The position numbers were made by a program, and so were the translations under genes. The notes beneath the pieces were generated by a model. It worked only from the letters and a program-made list of their open reading frames with translations. It was not told where the DNA came from and searched no databases. A stretch of DNA of 64,000 bases from Candidatus Thiodiazotropha sp. CDECU1 (GTDB taxonomy: Bacteria; Pseudomonadota; Gammaproteobacteria; Chromatiales; Chromatiaceae), in the NCBI RefSeq assembly GCF_963455295.1, contig NZ_OY734020.1:3472001-3536000 (forward strand), written 5' to 3'. This document shows positions 1-8,954 of the stretch, piece after piece. Numbering within the stretch: the stretch's first letter is position 1; the number at the start of each line of letters is the position of its first letter.

Positions 1-1023
1 ATCCGTGTTACACAAAACCGGTCTGACAACTCCATACCCAAGACCGGACATCAGATAGAGTATGCGCAACTCGGCTTCCCGCTGACCGGCAATTTCACAA
101 CACTCCCGAAAGGCCTGAGTGGACAAGCCATCCGCTTCAGCCTGCAGCGCTTCCAGGGTCAGATCAGGATCGCCTGTTGGGCGTAACGAATGCAGATAGT
201 CACGAATCACATCAAGCAGTGTCGTGACCACATCCTGATTGGCCGGTTTCTCCATGACTTGCAACGCGGTTGCAATGAAGCCTTGTCCGGCTGACGAGTG
301 AATTCGCAACAGCTGAACAGCAAATGGATTATCCTGTTCAGACAACGGACGCAATCCTGCCAGCTCCTCATCAGACAGAGTACCTGGTGCAGACCGCACA
401 GGCAGATCGTCGGGCAAGGCGGTAAGAAAACCAAGATAGTAGGTCGGCTTGCGTTGACAGCGGTTCCATAGGCCGATCTTCTCCTCTTCACTGATCAGGC
501 CGGGCTGCAATACCAGGCGCAGGCTCTCTATGATCACCATCGGTTCAGTTTCAAAGGGGAGATATTCCACCAGAAAGCTGGCCAGTTCCGGTCCCATACT
601 GCCAGCTGCGATCTGCGGGTTATTCAGCATTCGGCGGGCATTGTCAGGATCCTGACTGATCCACCAGGCACGTCTTGCCAATTCGTCGGTTATACCCTTG
701 GCACAGGTAAAGGCCACCACTGCCTCCGGCTCACCCAGCAGCAGCAACTGTTCCAGGTTCTCATCCCGGGTCTGCCCCATGCGATTCCAGCGTTTGAGAT
801 AGACCGGATAACCACCTGGAGAACCCTGCACATGACCGGAGAGTACCTCACGCACTCTACGCAGATAGATGTCATCACGACAAGTGGGATTGAGGGTGAT
901 CCTGGATTCACCCTGTTCAGTCAAACCAAACAGGGTCATACTCGATTCGTCAATGCGTATCGCCTGTGGCTTGTTTGCCAATAGTACATTCAAGCGCAAC
1001 GAATCTTCGTTCGTCAGCTCCAT
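1..1023 (-). CDS. dsrS: DsrS, sulfur oxidation protein of the dsr operon (3' end outside window)
   Basis: This open frame runs without a stop from an ATG at 1023 to the window edge, giving 341 codons and no C-terminus. The translation is soluble-looking, with no signal peptide or membrane span. It begins MELTNEDSLRLNVLLANK and continues with a segment that includes LRRVREVLSGHVQG. It is the last gene after dsrN and dsrR, which is the position of dsrS in purple sulfur bacteria. The biochemical role of DsrS is not established; in Allochromatium it has been linked to dsr function, possibly post-transcriptionally. No strong ribosome-binding site precedes the ATG, so the start is uncertain. The identity rests on gene order plus general resemblance, and the protein is incomplete here. 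Confidence 0.8.
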   Translation of the reverse strand, partial: MELTNEDSLRLNVLLANKPQAIRIDESSMTLFGLTEQGESRITLNPTCRDDIYLRRVREVLSGHVQGSPGGYPVYLKRWNRMGQTRDENLEQLLLLGEPEAVVAFTCAKGITDELARRAWWISQDPDNARRMLNNPQIAAGSMGPELASFLVEYLPFETEPMVIIESLRLVLQPGLISEEEKIGLWNRCQRKPTYYLGFLTALPDDLPVRSAPGTLSDEELAGLRPLSEQDNPFAVQLLRIHSSAGQGFIATALQVMEKPANQDVVTTLLDVIRDYLHSLRPTGDPDLTLEALQAEADGLSTQAFRECCEIAGQREAELRILYLMSGLGYGVVRPVLCNTD

Positions 1024-1100
1024 ATCAGACAGCAATCCCTGGTTCTTTGCAAGCGAACGGTAGATTCATTCCACGCATCATCGGACTGAGGTCGTCAGTT

Positions 1101-1421
1101 CTATTGAACCGGCTCTTTCGGTGGCGTGTAGTTGCTGTCTTTTGGGTTGATGAAAATGAATTGGCTTTCGCCATCATCCAATTCAGTGAAATCCATGGTT
1201 GTCTCATCGAGCAGGGAGAAAAACTCAGGCTCCATGATCACACTGACCCCTTCGGAATCGAACTGGATATCATCGTCCTTGGCGTCATCGAAACCCATCA
1301 GATAGTCAAAAGTACCATCCTCTTTCTTTTGTGCAGCAAAACGCAAAGCCATACCTTCCGTGCCACCCATCTTGGCCGCTTGTTGAATCTGTTGCGCTGC
1401 CCGCGGTGTTATTTTAAACAT
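1101..1421 (-). CDS. dsrR: DsrR, cysteine-free A-type (IscA-like) carrier homologue
   Basis: This 106-aa protein belongs to the HesB/IscA fold family, recognisable from the start FKITPRAAQQIQQAAK and the region LRFAAQKKEDGTFDYLMGFD. Family members normally carry three cysteines that bind an iron-sulfur cluster. This protein contains no cysteine at all, which is the known hallmark of DsrR. It therefore cannot hold a classical cluster, and in Allochromatium DsrR is thought to act as a regulator or partner protein. The gene overlaps the 3' end of dsrN by 13 nt, so the two are translationally coupled. dsrS follows downstream. The acidic C-terminal half (DDAKDDDIQFD) is a further visible feature. 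Confidence 0.9.
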   Translation of the reverse strand: MFKITPRAAQQIQQAAKMGGTEGMALRFAAQKKEDGTFDYLMGFDDAKDDDIQFDSEGVSVIMEPEFFSLLDETTMDFTELDDGESQFIFINPKDSNYTPPKEPVQ

Positions 1422-2809
1422 CTGTCACCCTTTAACCCATCCACATGCGCCACAAAACGCTGAACCCAATTGTTACCGCCTACATTTCTCATGTGCGTAT
1501 AGCTCGCCAGCAGGTTTTTGTAGAGATAACCGTCAAATTCGCCATCGATACCAGTGCCGCGTTCCACCCTGTAAACGAAATCTTCCTCATCGCCCTCAAG
1601 TGACTCCAGGGATGAATAGTGAAACTCGTGGGCATGGACCACCGGATTCGATGCTTCATTCGGGAGTCGGGGCCAAGGCCCCCTGCCGGTATCCCGCAAA
1701 CGCACATACCCTCTACCCTGTGGCTTTTCATGCATCCGGGTATCAGCCGGAATCACTCCGACCATTCTACATTTTTTAGCGCCCCAGGTAAGGCTCCTGG
1801 TTAGATAGATCAAACCACCACACTCTGCGTAGACCGGTCCGTCCTGCTCCACATAATCGGCAATTGCATGGCGCATGGATCGATTCGCCTCAAGCGCCTC
1901 CATGGCCATTTCCGGGAATCCTCCACCTAGAAAAAGCCCATCAATTTCAGGCAGTTTCTTGTCATTCAAGGTATCGATTTCTACTATTTCCACACCCAGG
2001 GCGCGAAACATATCCAAATCGTCCGGATAGTAAAATCCGAACGCACGATCCCGTGCAATGGCGATTCTAAGTGGATTCTTCGGCAGAGAATAGGGCGAAG
2101 ATCCTGTGGTTTTGGCGGAGGGTGACGAGGCATTCGCTGCAATTTCAATTAATTTTTCGATGTCGATCTGTTGCTCGACGGTAGCTGCCAACAGCTGAAT
2201 AATCTGTTCTGATAAATCACTCTCATTGCTTGGAATCAACCCCAAGTGTCGCTCGTCGATCTGCAGCCGACTATCTGCCTGAATCGCACCTAAAACAGGG
2301 ATATCCGTATAGTGTTCGACGACCTGGACCAGCTTGGACTGATGCCTGGCCCCCCCAACCTGATTCAGGATCAGGCCAGCTATGTGGATGTTGTGATCAA
2401 ATGCCTGATAGCCCAGCAGCAGGGGGGCGATGCCTCTCGTCATGCCACGACAGTTGATCACCAGAACCACCGGTGTATCCAGAAAGGCTGCCATGGCCGC
2501 ATTGCTGTTTGAACCCTCGATGTCCACCCCATCGAAAAGCCCCTTGTTTCCCTCAATCAGCGCCATCTCCATGCCATCCATATAGGTGGCGTATTTTTGT
2601 GATATCTCCTCTCTGCTCTGGGTATAAAAATCGAGGTTGTAGCAATCCCTACCCGCGGCAGCGGAGAGCCACAGGGGATCGATATAGTCAGGTCCTTTCT
2701 TGAAAGGCTGGAGTGCGATACCGCGTTTCACCAGGACTCTGGCAAGTCCTATGGCCAGGGTCGTCTTACCGGAGGATTTATGGGCGGCTGATAGGTATAT
2801 CGCTGACAC
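1409..2809 (-). CDS. dsrN: DsrN, siroheme amidase (cobyrinate a,c-diamide synthase family)
   Basis: The 466-aa protein resembles CobB/CbiA glutamine-dependent amidases. It has an N-terminal ATP-binding P-loop (SSGKTTLAIGLARV, about residues 12-25). The C-terminal class I glutaminase half contains the nucleophile motif YAECGGLIYL and a later HAHEFHYS stretch. In the dsr pathway DsrN is believed to amidate siroheme to the siroamide used by sulfite reductase DsrAB. The start at 2809 gives the expected N-terminus MSAIYLSAAHKSSGKTT. About 110 nt separate it from dsrP upstream, and its end overlaps dsrR. It could be confused with a cobalamin-synthesis CobB, but the surrounding dsr genes make DsrN much more likely. 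Confidence 0.93.
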   Translation of the reverse strand: MSAIYLSAAHKSSGKTTLAIGLARVLVKRGIALQPFKKGPDYIDPLWLSAAAGRDCYNLDFYTQSREEISQKYATYMDGMEMALIEGNKGLFDGVDIEGSNSNAAMAAFLDTPVVLVINCRGMTRGIAPLLLGYQAFDHNIHIAGLILNQVGGARHQSKLVQVVEHYTDIPVLGAIQADSRLQIDERHLGLIPSNESDLSEQIIQLLAATVEQQIDIEKLIEIAANASSPSAKTTGSSPYSLPKNPLRIAIARDRAFGFYYPDDLDMFRALGVEIVEIDTLNDKKLPEIDGLFLGGGFPEMAMEALEANRSMRHAIADYVEQDGPVYAECGGLIYLTRSLTWGAKKCRMVGVIPADTRMHEKPQGRGYVRLRDTGRGPWPRLPNEASNPVVHAHEFHYSSLESLEGDEEDFVYRVERGTGIDGEFDGYLYKNLLASYTHMRNVGGNNWVQRFVAHVDGLKGDRCLK

Positions 2810-2920
2810 AGGAAACCATCAATGAGGATCAGGTATTAAGAATACTATCCTACCTGGTAAACAAAAAATCCACCAACGCAGAGCGGTGATGGATCTTTAA
2901 TCGTGAATAGGCAGTGTTGC

Positions 2921-4108
2921 TCAGTCTTCGAGGGTTTCAGGGAATACCTTGATTACCCGTGCACCAATCGCCACCAATGCTAGTGATACCGCCATACCTG
3001 CAACACCGAGAGCTGCTTCTGGAAAGGTTGGGACATAGTGTGCAACCTGGCCATCGAAGAAGCCAGTTTCGATGACCTCTTTTCCTGGAAACATATTCAT
3101 TGGATAGGCCTGTCCACCGATTACGATGACATAGATCTGAAAGAAGCCGCCGATAAGCACGGCTATGGATGCCGCCGCAATTGCCCAACGGGACTTTTCA
3201 AAAGCAGGTGAATAGATCAAAAAGAGAGGAAGAATACTGCCGATGAGAATCTGTCCAACCCAAAACATCGTCGTGTAGATACCCCCACCCAATAGGATGA
3301 AGTGCTCGATACCGTGATGCTGGGTTATATAGAGATTAGTCAGATTATATGCCAGGACAAAATAGAGAACCGCCCCAACAAACACACCAAGCAGATTTTT
3401 CAATTTCGTCAGGCGCAGATCGCCGATCTCTCTATCACCCCACATGTAGGCGGTAATGAGTGTAATGATGAAGAAAGCCAGACCATAGCTGAACGACATG
3501 ATGACGAACATCGGCGCCATGATTGCCGCGTCGTAGGCCTCACGCGCCACCAGGAAACCGAAGATGGACCCAGTACCGGTGGTAAGTGCGATACGCCAGA
3601 AGAATGCCGCAAAACCCAGTGGACGTTTGAATTTCGCCGCGCTGCGATCGATCATTGTCCACAGATAGACCGCGACAATGGCAATAAATCCGCTATAGAG
3701 AATGACGTTCCAGGCAAAGATCGATTTGAAATTATACTCGGTCATGGCAACGATCAATCGATCAGGCCGGCCAAGATCGAGCACCAGAACCATCAAACCA
3801 CCAACCAGCAAACCGATCGCCAGCAGGCCTGAAAAGCGTCCCAACGGCTTATACAGTGGACCACCGAAGACCGAACCTATGGATGCTACATTCAATGCCC
3901 CCGATGCGGCCACAATCAGAAAGATCGCAAATACATGGGGCAGTCCCCACACGATCTGATTGGACATGCCGGTTACCCAGTGACCATTGTGTTCCATGTA
4001 ATAGGCAGCACCCAGACCGACGGCTATAAACGCACCAAGCAGTGCCAGCCCCATCCAGAAGCGTATAGGTGAGCCACAGTAGAGCTCGCGGTAGTACATC
4101 TTACTCAT
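2921..4108 (-). CDS. dsrP: DsrP, NrfD/PsrC-like integral membrane subunit
   Basis: This 395-aa protein is strongly hydrophobic and shows about ten membrane-spanning stretches. Examples are WMGLALLGAFIAVGLGAAYY near the N-terminus and GVAGMAVSLALVAIGARVI near the C-terminus. It belongs to the NrfD family, which exchanges electrons with membrane quinones and contains no cofactor motifs of its own. In the DsrMKJOP complex DsrP is the partner of the ferredoxin-like subunit DsrO, encoded immediately upstream with a gap of about 22 nt. The acidic C-terminal tail (VFPETLED) probably faces the cytoplasm. Length and order match known dsrP genes. Confidence 0.95.
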   Translation of the reverse strand: MSKMYYRELYCGSPIRFWMGLALLGAFIAVGLGAAYYMEHNGHWVTGMSNQIVWGLPHVFAIFLIVAASGALNVASIGSVFGGPLYKPLGRFSGLLAIGLLVGGLMVLVLDLGRPDRLIVAMTEYNFKSIFAWNVILYSGFIAIVAVYLWTMIDRSAAKFKRPLGFAAFFWRIALTTGTGSIFGFLVAREAYDAAIMAPMFVIMSFSYGLAFFIITLITAYMWGDREIGDLRLTKLKNLLGVFVGAVLYFVLAYNLTNLYITQHHGIEHFILLGGGIYTTMFWVGQILIGSILPLFLIYSPAFEKSRWAIAAASIAVLIGGFFQIYVIVIGGQAYPMNMFPGKEVIETGFFDGQVAHYVPTFPEAALGVAGMAVSLALVAIGARVIKVFPETLED

Positions 4109-4130
4109 ATGTTTCCAAGCTCCCTACAGA

Positions 4131-4883
4131 TCACAGGTTGAGGTAACGCACGCCGGTGTTCAACTCGAGGTCGGCCCGGATCTGTACTGAGTTGTGGGAT
4201 TTGAGAACCCGGCTGATTTCGCTGTTCGGATCCTTCATATCACCAAATAGAATCGCACCATGCCCCTCCTTGGTACAGGCCTCCTGACAGGCCGTCTGCA
4301 TCTCGCCGGCATCTATCCTGTGCACGCAAAGGGTGCAGGATTCGACACATCCCTTACCCCGCGGCGCATTCACCGATTGACCCGATAGGGCTTCATGCAC
4401 GAAGGAACGGGCCTTGTAGGGACAGGCCATCATACAGTAGCGGCAACCGATGCAGCGGTGGCGATCGACCAGTACCACACCGTCTATGCGTTTGAATGAT
4501 GCATTGGTGGGGCAGACATCGACACAGGGAGGATGCTCACAGTGCTGACACATCATCACCAGGCGATTGACGTGGCCGGTCTGCTTGTCCTTGAGTTTGA
4601 CCGGACGAATCCAGACCGCATCGGTCTCAGGCCTGTCATGACCGGTCAGGCCGTGCTCACTGTTACAGGCATCGACACAGCTACTGCATCCCTCGGCGCA
4701 TTTATTGGAATCGATCAGCATCCCCCAACGATGTTTGCCGGTTGCACCCGAATCTGCATCATCACTGCCGCTTGCAGCGTGCAATATTACACCGGGTGCC
4801 AGGGTCAACGCCCCGGCAGCTGCCAAGGTACCGCCGATGAACTGGCGGCGTTCTACGCTCGGCTGGTCACTTTTATCGCTCAT
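4131..4883 (-). CDS. dsrO: DsrO, Tat-exported four-cluster ferredoxin-like subunit
   Basis: The 250-aa protein starts MSDKSDQPSVERRQFIGG, a twin-arginine export signal followed by a hydrophobic run, so it acts on the periplasmic side of the membrane. The mature part has the cysteine clusters of the DMSO reductase B-subunit family: CAEGCSSCVDACN, CQHCEHPPCVDVCP, CIGCRYCMMACP and CVESCTLCVHR. These bind four [4Fe-4S] clusters. Longer readings upstream are open but run through dsrJ in another frame; the ATG at 4883 places the Tat motif correctly and lies 2 nt after the dsrJ stop. DsrO passes electrons between DsrJ on the periplasmic side and DsrP in the membrane. Confidence 0.95.
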   Translation of the reverse strand: MSDKSDQPSVERRQFIGGTLAAAGALTLAPGVILHAASGSDDADSGATGKHRWGMLIDSNKCAEGCSSCVDACNSEHGLTGHDRPETDAVWIRPVKLKDKQTGHVNRLVMMCQHCEHPPCVDVCPTNASFKRIDGVVLVDRHRCIGCRYCMMACPYKARSFVHEALSGQSVNAPRGKGCVESCTLCVHRIDAGEMQTACQEACTKEGHGAILFGDMKDPNSEISRVLKSHNSVQIRADLELNTGVRYLNL

Positions 4884-4885
4884 GA

Positions 4886-5356
4886 TCAGTCTCTCTGTCT
4901 GCCAGCAGGCTGTTGCATATCCAAGGCATGGGTATGCGCCTCCAAACGGTAACCAAGCGAGCTTCCGCTGCCGCTCTCCATGGGTGTAGTACGATGACAC
5001 TGAAAGCAGGCCGGACTCACAGCAACGTAACCATGACAAGCCTGACAAAACTCGCCTTCGCTGGTAACCGATATACCTTGACCGCTAGAATCCCTGGAGG
5101 CATGGCAATCGATACACTCGGATAGACTGTATTTCAGACCACGAACCCCATCCCTGACCGTATCGTCCCTACCATGTTGGAGGAAATCCATATGGTTGCG
5201 ACGCATCACATCGGTGGGAGCGACACAGCTGTCCACTGAGGCAGCCTTTGAATTTTCGGTCACATACCGACTCTCACCCATGGCCTGCATAGCGGGTAAC
5301 AACAGACCTGCCAGCAGGATAATGAGGAGTCGCTTGCTGATGAGAGAACTACGCAT
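4886..5356 (-). CDS. dsrJ: DsrJ, triheme c-type cytochrome
   Basis: The 156-aa product has an N-terminal hydrophobic signal or anchor (RLLIILLAGLLLPAMQAMG) and three haem-binding CxxCH sites (CIDCH, CQACH, CFQCH). It is therefore a periplasmic triheme cytochrome. An additional cysteine before the haem region (VDSCVAPTDVM) sits where DsrJ proteins carry the unusual Cys axial ligand of one haem. The start at 5356 lies 8 nt after the dsrL stop and directly precedes the hydrophobic segment; a longer reading upstream would overlap dsrL and spoil the signal. DsrJ belongs to the DsrMKJOP transmembrane complex. Its exact redox role is still debated. Confidence 0.94.
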   Translation of the reverse strand: MRSSLISKRLLIILLAGLLLPAMQAMGESRYVTENSKAASVDSCVAPTDVMRRNHMDFLQHGRDDTVRDGVRGLKYSLSECIDCHASRDSSGQGISVTSEGEFCQACHGYVAVSPACFQCHRTTPMESGSGSSLGYRLEAHTHALDMQQPAGRQRD

Positions 5357-5364
5357 CTCAGCTC

Positions 5365-7311
5365 CTATTCTCCTAACCCCATCTGGATATATCCCGTGGG
5401 GCAAACATCGGTACAAACATGGCAACCGATACACTTGTTGTAGTCGGTATCGACATATCGACCGGTGGTCGATTCCGTTTTCTTGACCCGGAATACCGCA
5501 TCTTGCGGGCAGAACACGACACAGTTGTCGCACTCGAAACACATGCCGCAACTCATGCAGCGCTTGGCTTCGTCCTGAACCTGTTCCTGGTTCAAGCCGT
5601 TCATACGCTCCTTGAAGTGGTGCAGCACCTGATCCGCAGTAGGCACATCCTCCGAACGCAGCAGACGCGGTGTGAAAGAGAAGTGCCCCAGGTACAGATC
5701 GCCAGCAGGAATCACCTCATGATATGAGCGATCCTCATAGTTGTGTACAGCAAACTTTGCGGTGTTGGTGCCACGCAGGTCATCCTCGTTCTTATCGAAA
5801 ACTTCCGGCGACATATCTGTCTCTTCCAGCTTGTCTAGCAGATCGAAATGGTGCACATCCACCTTTGGACGTTTCGCCAGATCTTTTTTATTCAGATAGG
5901 CATCGATGCTTTCACAGGCGATTGAGGCCTGGCCGATGGCGGTGGTCAACAGATGCGGACGAATGATATCACCGGCCACGAAATGACCTTCCTTGCCAGG
6001 TACCTGATAGAACTTATCCGCGTCCATCAGGTTTTTATCGTTGGCCATCTCTTCAAGCCCTTCCATATCGGCACTCTGACCGATGGCGGAGACGATGAGA
6101 TCGGCTTCCAATACGCGTTCTGTACCCTCGGTGGGAATCGGGGTCATGCCATCCATGGTGCAGTCACATACCCTGAGGCCTGTGGCGCGACCGTTGTCAC
6201 CAAGGATCACTTCCAGCGGCATCACACCGTCCAGGATCTCACACCCCTCATGCAGGGCATCGTGAATCTCGTGCTGCGCGGCAAACATCTTGTCCTTGGT
6301 GAACAAGGAGGTCAGGGTGGCGGCGGCAGGCTCTGCCCCATCGGCCAGGGCATCATCCTGGTTCATACTGGTATCGAGTACCACCTCTTCGGGTTTACCG
6401 GCTGCGCTGTTAGTGCCCAGGCGTCTGGCCACAGAGATCACGTCGATAGAAGTATCACCACCACCGATACAGACAACATTCTTGGCGGTTACCTTCATGC
6501 GGCCTTCGTTGAAGGCCTTGAGGAAGGCCACACCGGAGACACAGTTGGGGGTACCGACCCAGCCATCCACCGGCAGATCACGACCATTCTGGCAACCGAG
6601 GGCCCAGAGAATCGCATCGTGCTCTTTCTCGATATCGGCAACAGGCACATCGGCACCAATCTTGACACCGGTGCGGGTCTCGACACCCATGTCGAGAATG
6701 CGTTGGATCTCAGCCTGCAGCTTGTCGCGGGGGATACGATAGTTGGGAATGCCGTAACGCATCATACCGCCTAGCTCGGGATCCTTCTCGAATACGGTCA
6801 CACCATGACCCATCTTGCGTAGCTGGAAGGCAGCCGCCATACCCGCGGGACCGCCACCGATGACCGCCACCTTCTTACCGGTATCGGTACCGGGGGTGAA
6901 CTTGAAACCCTTCTCGATGGCAGTATCGCCGATGTACTGTTCCACCGCGTTGATACCGACGAAGTCTTCTACCTCGTTGCGGTTACAGCCATCCTGACAA
7001 GGTGCCGGACAGACTCTACCCATCATGGAAGGAAAGGGATTGGCCTCTACCGCACGCTCGAAGGCATACTGCTCCCAATCCATACCCTCGGAAGGCTTCT
7101 CCTGCTCACGTACGATTGCCAACCAACCACGGATATCGTGACCAGACGGGCAGCTGCCCTGGCATGGGGGTGTACGATTGATATAGGTGGGGCACTTGTA
7201 GGAGGTATCTTCAAGGAAGATTTTATCACCCCAATCATCCCATTCAGTTTCGCCCTCTTCAAAGCGGCGCCAAGTAATCGGTTTTTTCATCTCTTCGCTA
7301 GGAGTTGCCAT
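5365..7311 (-). CDS. dsrL: DsrL, iron-sulfur flavoprotein NAD(P)H oxidoreductase
   Basis: This 648-aa cytoplasmic protein resembles the small subunit of NADPH-dependent glutamate synthase. It has an N-terminal iron-sulfur region (CPAPCQDGCNR), an FAD-binding motif VAVIGGGPAGMAAA near residue 150 and a second dinucleotide fold VVCIGGGDTSID. A C-terminal ferredoxin-like extension contains CMSCGMCFECDNCVVFCP and CIGCHVCTDVCP. DsrL accepts electrons from DsrAB when sulfite reductase runs in the oxidative direction and passes them to NAD(P)+. Its presence in the operon is a strong sign that this dsr set is oxidative. The gene sits between dsrK and dsrJ, the usual order in sulfur-oxidising bacteria. 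Confidence 0.96.
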   Translation of the reverse strand: MATPSEEMKKPITWRRFEEGETEWDDWGDKIFLEDTSYKCPTYINRTPPCQGSCPSGHDIRGWLAIVREQEKPSEGMDWEQYAFERAVEANPFPSMMGRVCPAPCQDGCNRNEVEDFVGINAVEQYIGDTAIEKGFKFTPGTDTGKKVAVIGGGPAGMAAAFQLRKMGHGVTVFEKDPELGGMMRYGIPNYRIPRDKLQAEIQRILDMGVETRTGVKIGADVPVADIEKEHDAILWALGCQNGRDLPVDGWVGTPNCVSGVAFLKAFNEGRMKVTAKNVVCIGGGDTSIDVISVARRLGTNSAAGKPEEVVLDTSMNQDDALADGAEPAAATLTSLFTKDKMFAAQHEIHDALHEGCEILDGVMPLEVILGDNGRATGLRVCDCTMDGMTPIPTEGTERVLEADLIVSAIGQSADMEGLEEMANDKNLMDADKFYQVPGKEGHFVAGDIIRPHLLTTAIGQASIACESIDAYLNKKDLAKRPKVDVHHFDLLDKLEETDMSPEVFDKNEDDLRGTNTAKFAVHNYEDRSYHEVIPAGDLYLGHFSFTPRLLRSEDVPTADQVLHHFKERMNGLNQEQVQDEAKRCMSCGMCFECDNCVVFCPQDAVFRVKKTESTTGRYVDTDYNKCIGCHVCTDVCPTGYIQMGLGE

Positions 7312-7389
7312 TCTCAGTCTCCTCTTGGAACTTGTCTTGGTCGTACCCTACCCTTGGTAGGAATCGTAGTTTGCGCTAGTTATCGTGTG

Positions 7390-8925
7390 CTATTCGTCTT
7401 CGCCGTAGTCGGGAGCTTCCTCAGGCGGCGTCTTTCTGTTCAACACAATCGCGTTGCTCACCAGTTGATGGACGCTGACGATCTGGAACATATCCATCCC
7501 GTAATAGGGGAACACCTTGGTGAACTGGCTCTTACAGATCGCGCAGATCGCCGCCAGGTGGGTTACCCCCTTCTCCTCCATGACATTCTTGAAAGCCGTC
7601 ATGCGCGGCTTGGCGCCCTTGACGCGAACCTCCATCAGATCATCGGTCAGCAGACCACCGCCACCACCGCAGCAAAAAGTGCGTTCATGGATGGTATCCC
7701 ACTCCATGTCGTGGTAGTTGTTGACCACTGCCTTGATCACCTGGCGCGGGATCTCGAACTGGCCGCCCGGCTTGTCGCCCATGCGCGAGGCGCGGGCCAC
7801 GTTGCAGGAGTCGTGGAAGGTGATCGACATCTCGTCGTTCTCCGACTTGTCGAACTCCAGGGTGCCCTTCTCGATCTCATTCAGGGTGAACTCGCAGATA
7901 TGCTGCGGCACCGGATAGTCGGGATCGAGAAAATCGAAGGGACCGGCCAGGGTATTCAAAAAGCTGTAGGCGATACGCCAGGCGTGACCGCACTCGCCGA
8001 AGACGATGCGTTTGACGCCCAGCTCCAGGGCCGCCTCACGAATACGCAGGGAGACCCGGCGCATGTTCTCATAGCTGCCGATGAACATGCCGAAGTTACC
8101 CGCCTCGGAGGCCTTGGTGCTCATGGTCCAGCTGACACCGGCCTCGTGAAAGACCTTGCCGTAACCGATCAGGCCGTCCACATGGGGCTCGGCGAAGAAG
8201 TCGGCGGAGGGGGTAACCAGCAGGATGTCGGCGCCCTTCACGTCGAGGGGATATTTCACCGCCACTTCGTCCTCATCCCAGACATCCTCTTCCAGACCTT
8301 CGAGGGTATCCAATATGGCGGGCCCCGGCAAACCGAGGTTGTTACCGATCTTGTGCACCTTGCCGATGATCTCGTTGCAGTACTTCTGGCCCACACCGAT
8401 GGAGTCGAGGATCTCCCTCGCCGCCATGGAGATCTCGGCGGTATCGATGCCGTAGGGACAGAAGACCGAACAGCGACGGCACTGGGAACACTGATGGAAG
8501 TAGCTGTACCACTCGTCGATCACTTCGTCGGTGAGATCGGCGGCGCCAACCAGCTTAGGAAAGTACTTACCCGCAAAAGTGAAGTAGCGGCGATAGACCT
8601 TACGCAGCAGATCCTGGCGACCCACCGGCATGTTCTTCGGATCCTTGGTACCGATGTAGTAGTGGCATTTATCGGTACAGGAGCCGCACTTTACACAGGC
8701 ATCCATGAATACCTGCAGCCCACGATAGCGGCTCAGCAGGTCACCCATCTTATCGATGGCGACCTCTTTCCAGTTCTCGAGTTTCTCTCCCGGAAAGCCC
8801 AAGTCTGTATTGTGATCAGGCTTGGCCACGAAGCAGGTCACATGCTTCATGGTATCTTCAACCAGGTTGGGAACCTCGATAAATTCCGTCAGTTCCGGTG
8901 TTTCGAATTCAGCTGCTTTAGCCAT
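7390..8925 (-). CDS. dsrK: DsrK, HdrD-like iron-sulfur subunit of DsrMKJOP
   Basis: The 511-aa protein has two ferredoxin-type cysteine clusters (CGSCTDKCHYY and CSQCRRCSVFCP). They are followed by CCG-type domains of the heterodisulfide reductase D family, visible as CNVARASRMG and FCCGGGGGLL and ending near CAICKSQF. The second domain probably binds a special [4Fe-4S] centre that acts on a disulfide or trisulfide. In the Dsr pathway the likely partner is the sulfur carrier DsrC. DsrK is cytoplasmic and anchored through DsrM. The start at 8925 gives MAKAAEFETPELTEF and lies 29 nt after dsrM. Confidence 0.96.
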   Translation of the reverse strand: MAKAAEFETPELTEFIEVPNLVEDTMKHVTCFVAKPDHNTDLGFPGEKLENWKEVAIDKMGDLLSRYRGLQVFMDACVKCGSCTDKCHYYIGTKDPKNMPVGRQDLLRKVYRRYFTFAGKYFPKLVGAADLTDEVIDEWYSYFHQCSQCRRCSVFCPYGIDTAEISMAAREILDSIGVGQKYCNEIIGKVHKIGNNLGLPGPAILDTLEGLEEDVWDEDEVAVKYPLDVKGADILLVTPSADFFAEPHVDGLIGYGKVFHEAGVSWTMSTKASEAGNFGMFIGSYENMRRVSLRIREAALELGVKRIVFGECGHAWRIAYSFLNTLAGPFDFLDPDYPVPQHICEFTLNEIEKGTLEFDKSENDEMSITFHDSCNVARASRMGDKPGGQFEIPRQVIKAVVNNYHDMEWDTIHERTFCCGGGGGLLTDDLMEVRVKGAKPRMTAFKNVMEEKGVTHLAAICAICKSQFTKVFPYYGMDMFQIVSVHQLVSNAIVLNRKTPPEEAPDYGEDE

Positions 8926-8954
8926 TTGTTGCCCTCATCGGCCAAGCGATAAAT

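Noticed and set aside
7138-8952. 604-aa open frame on the plus strand across dsrK/dsrL
   Set aside because: It is antisense to two clearly recognised genes and reads as a His/Gly/Asp-rich shadow without any family match.
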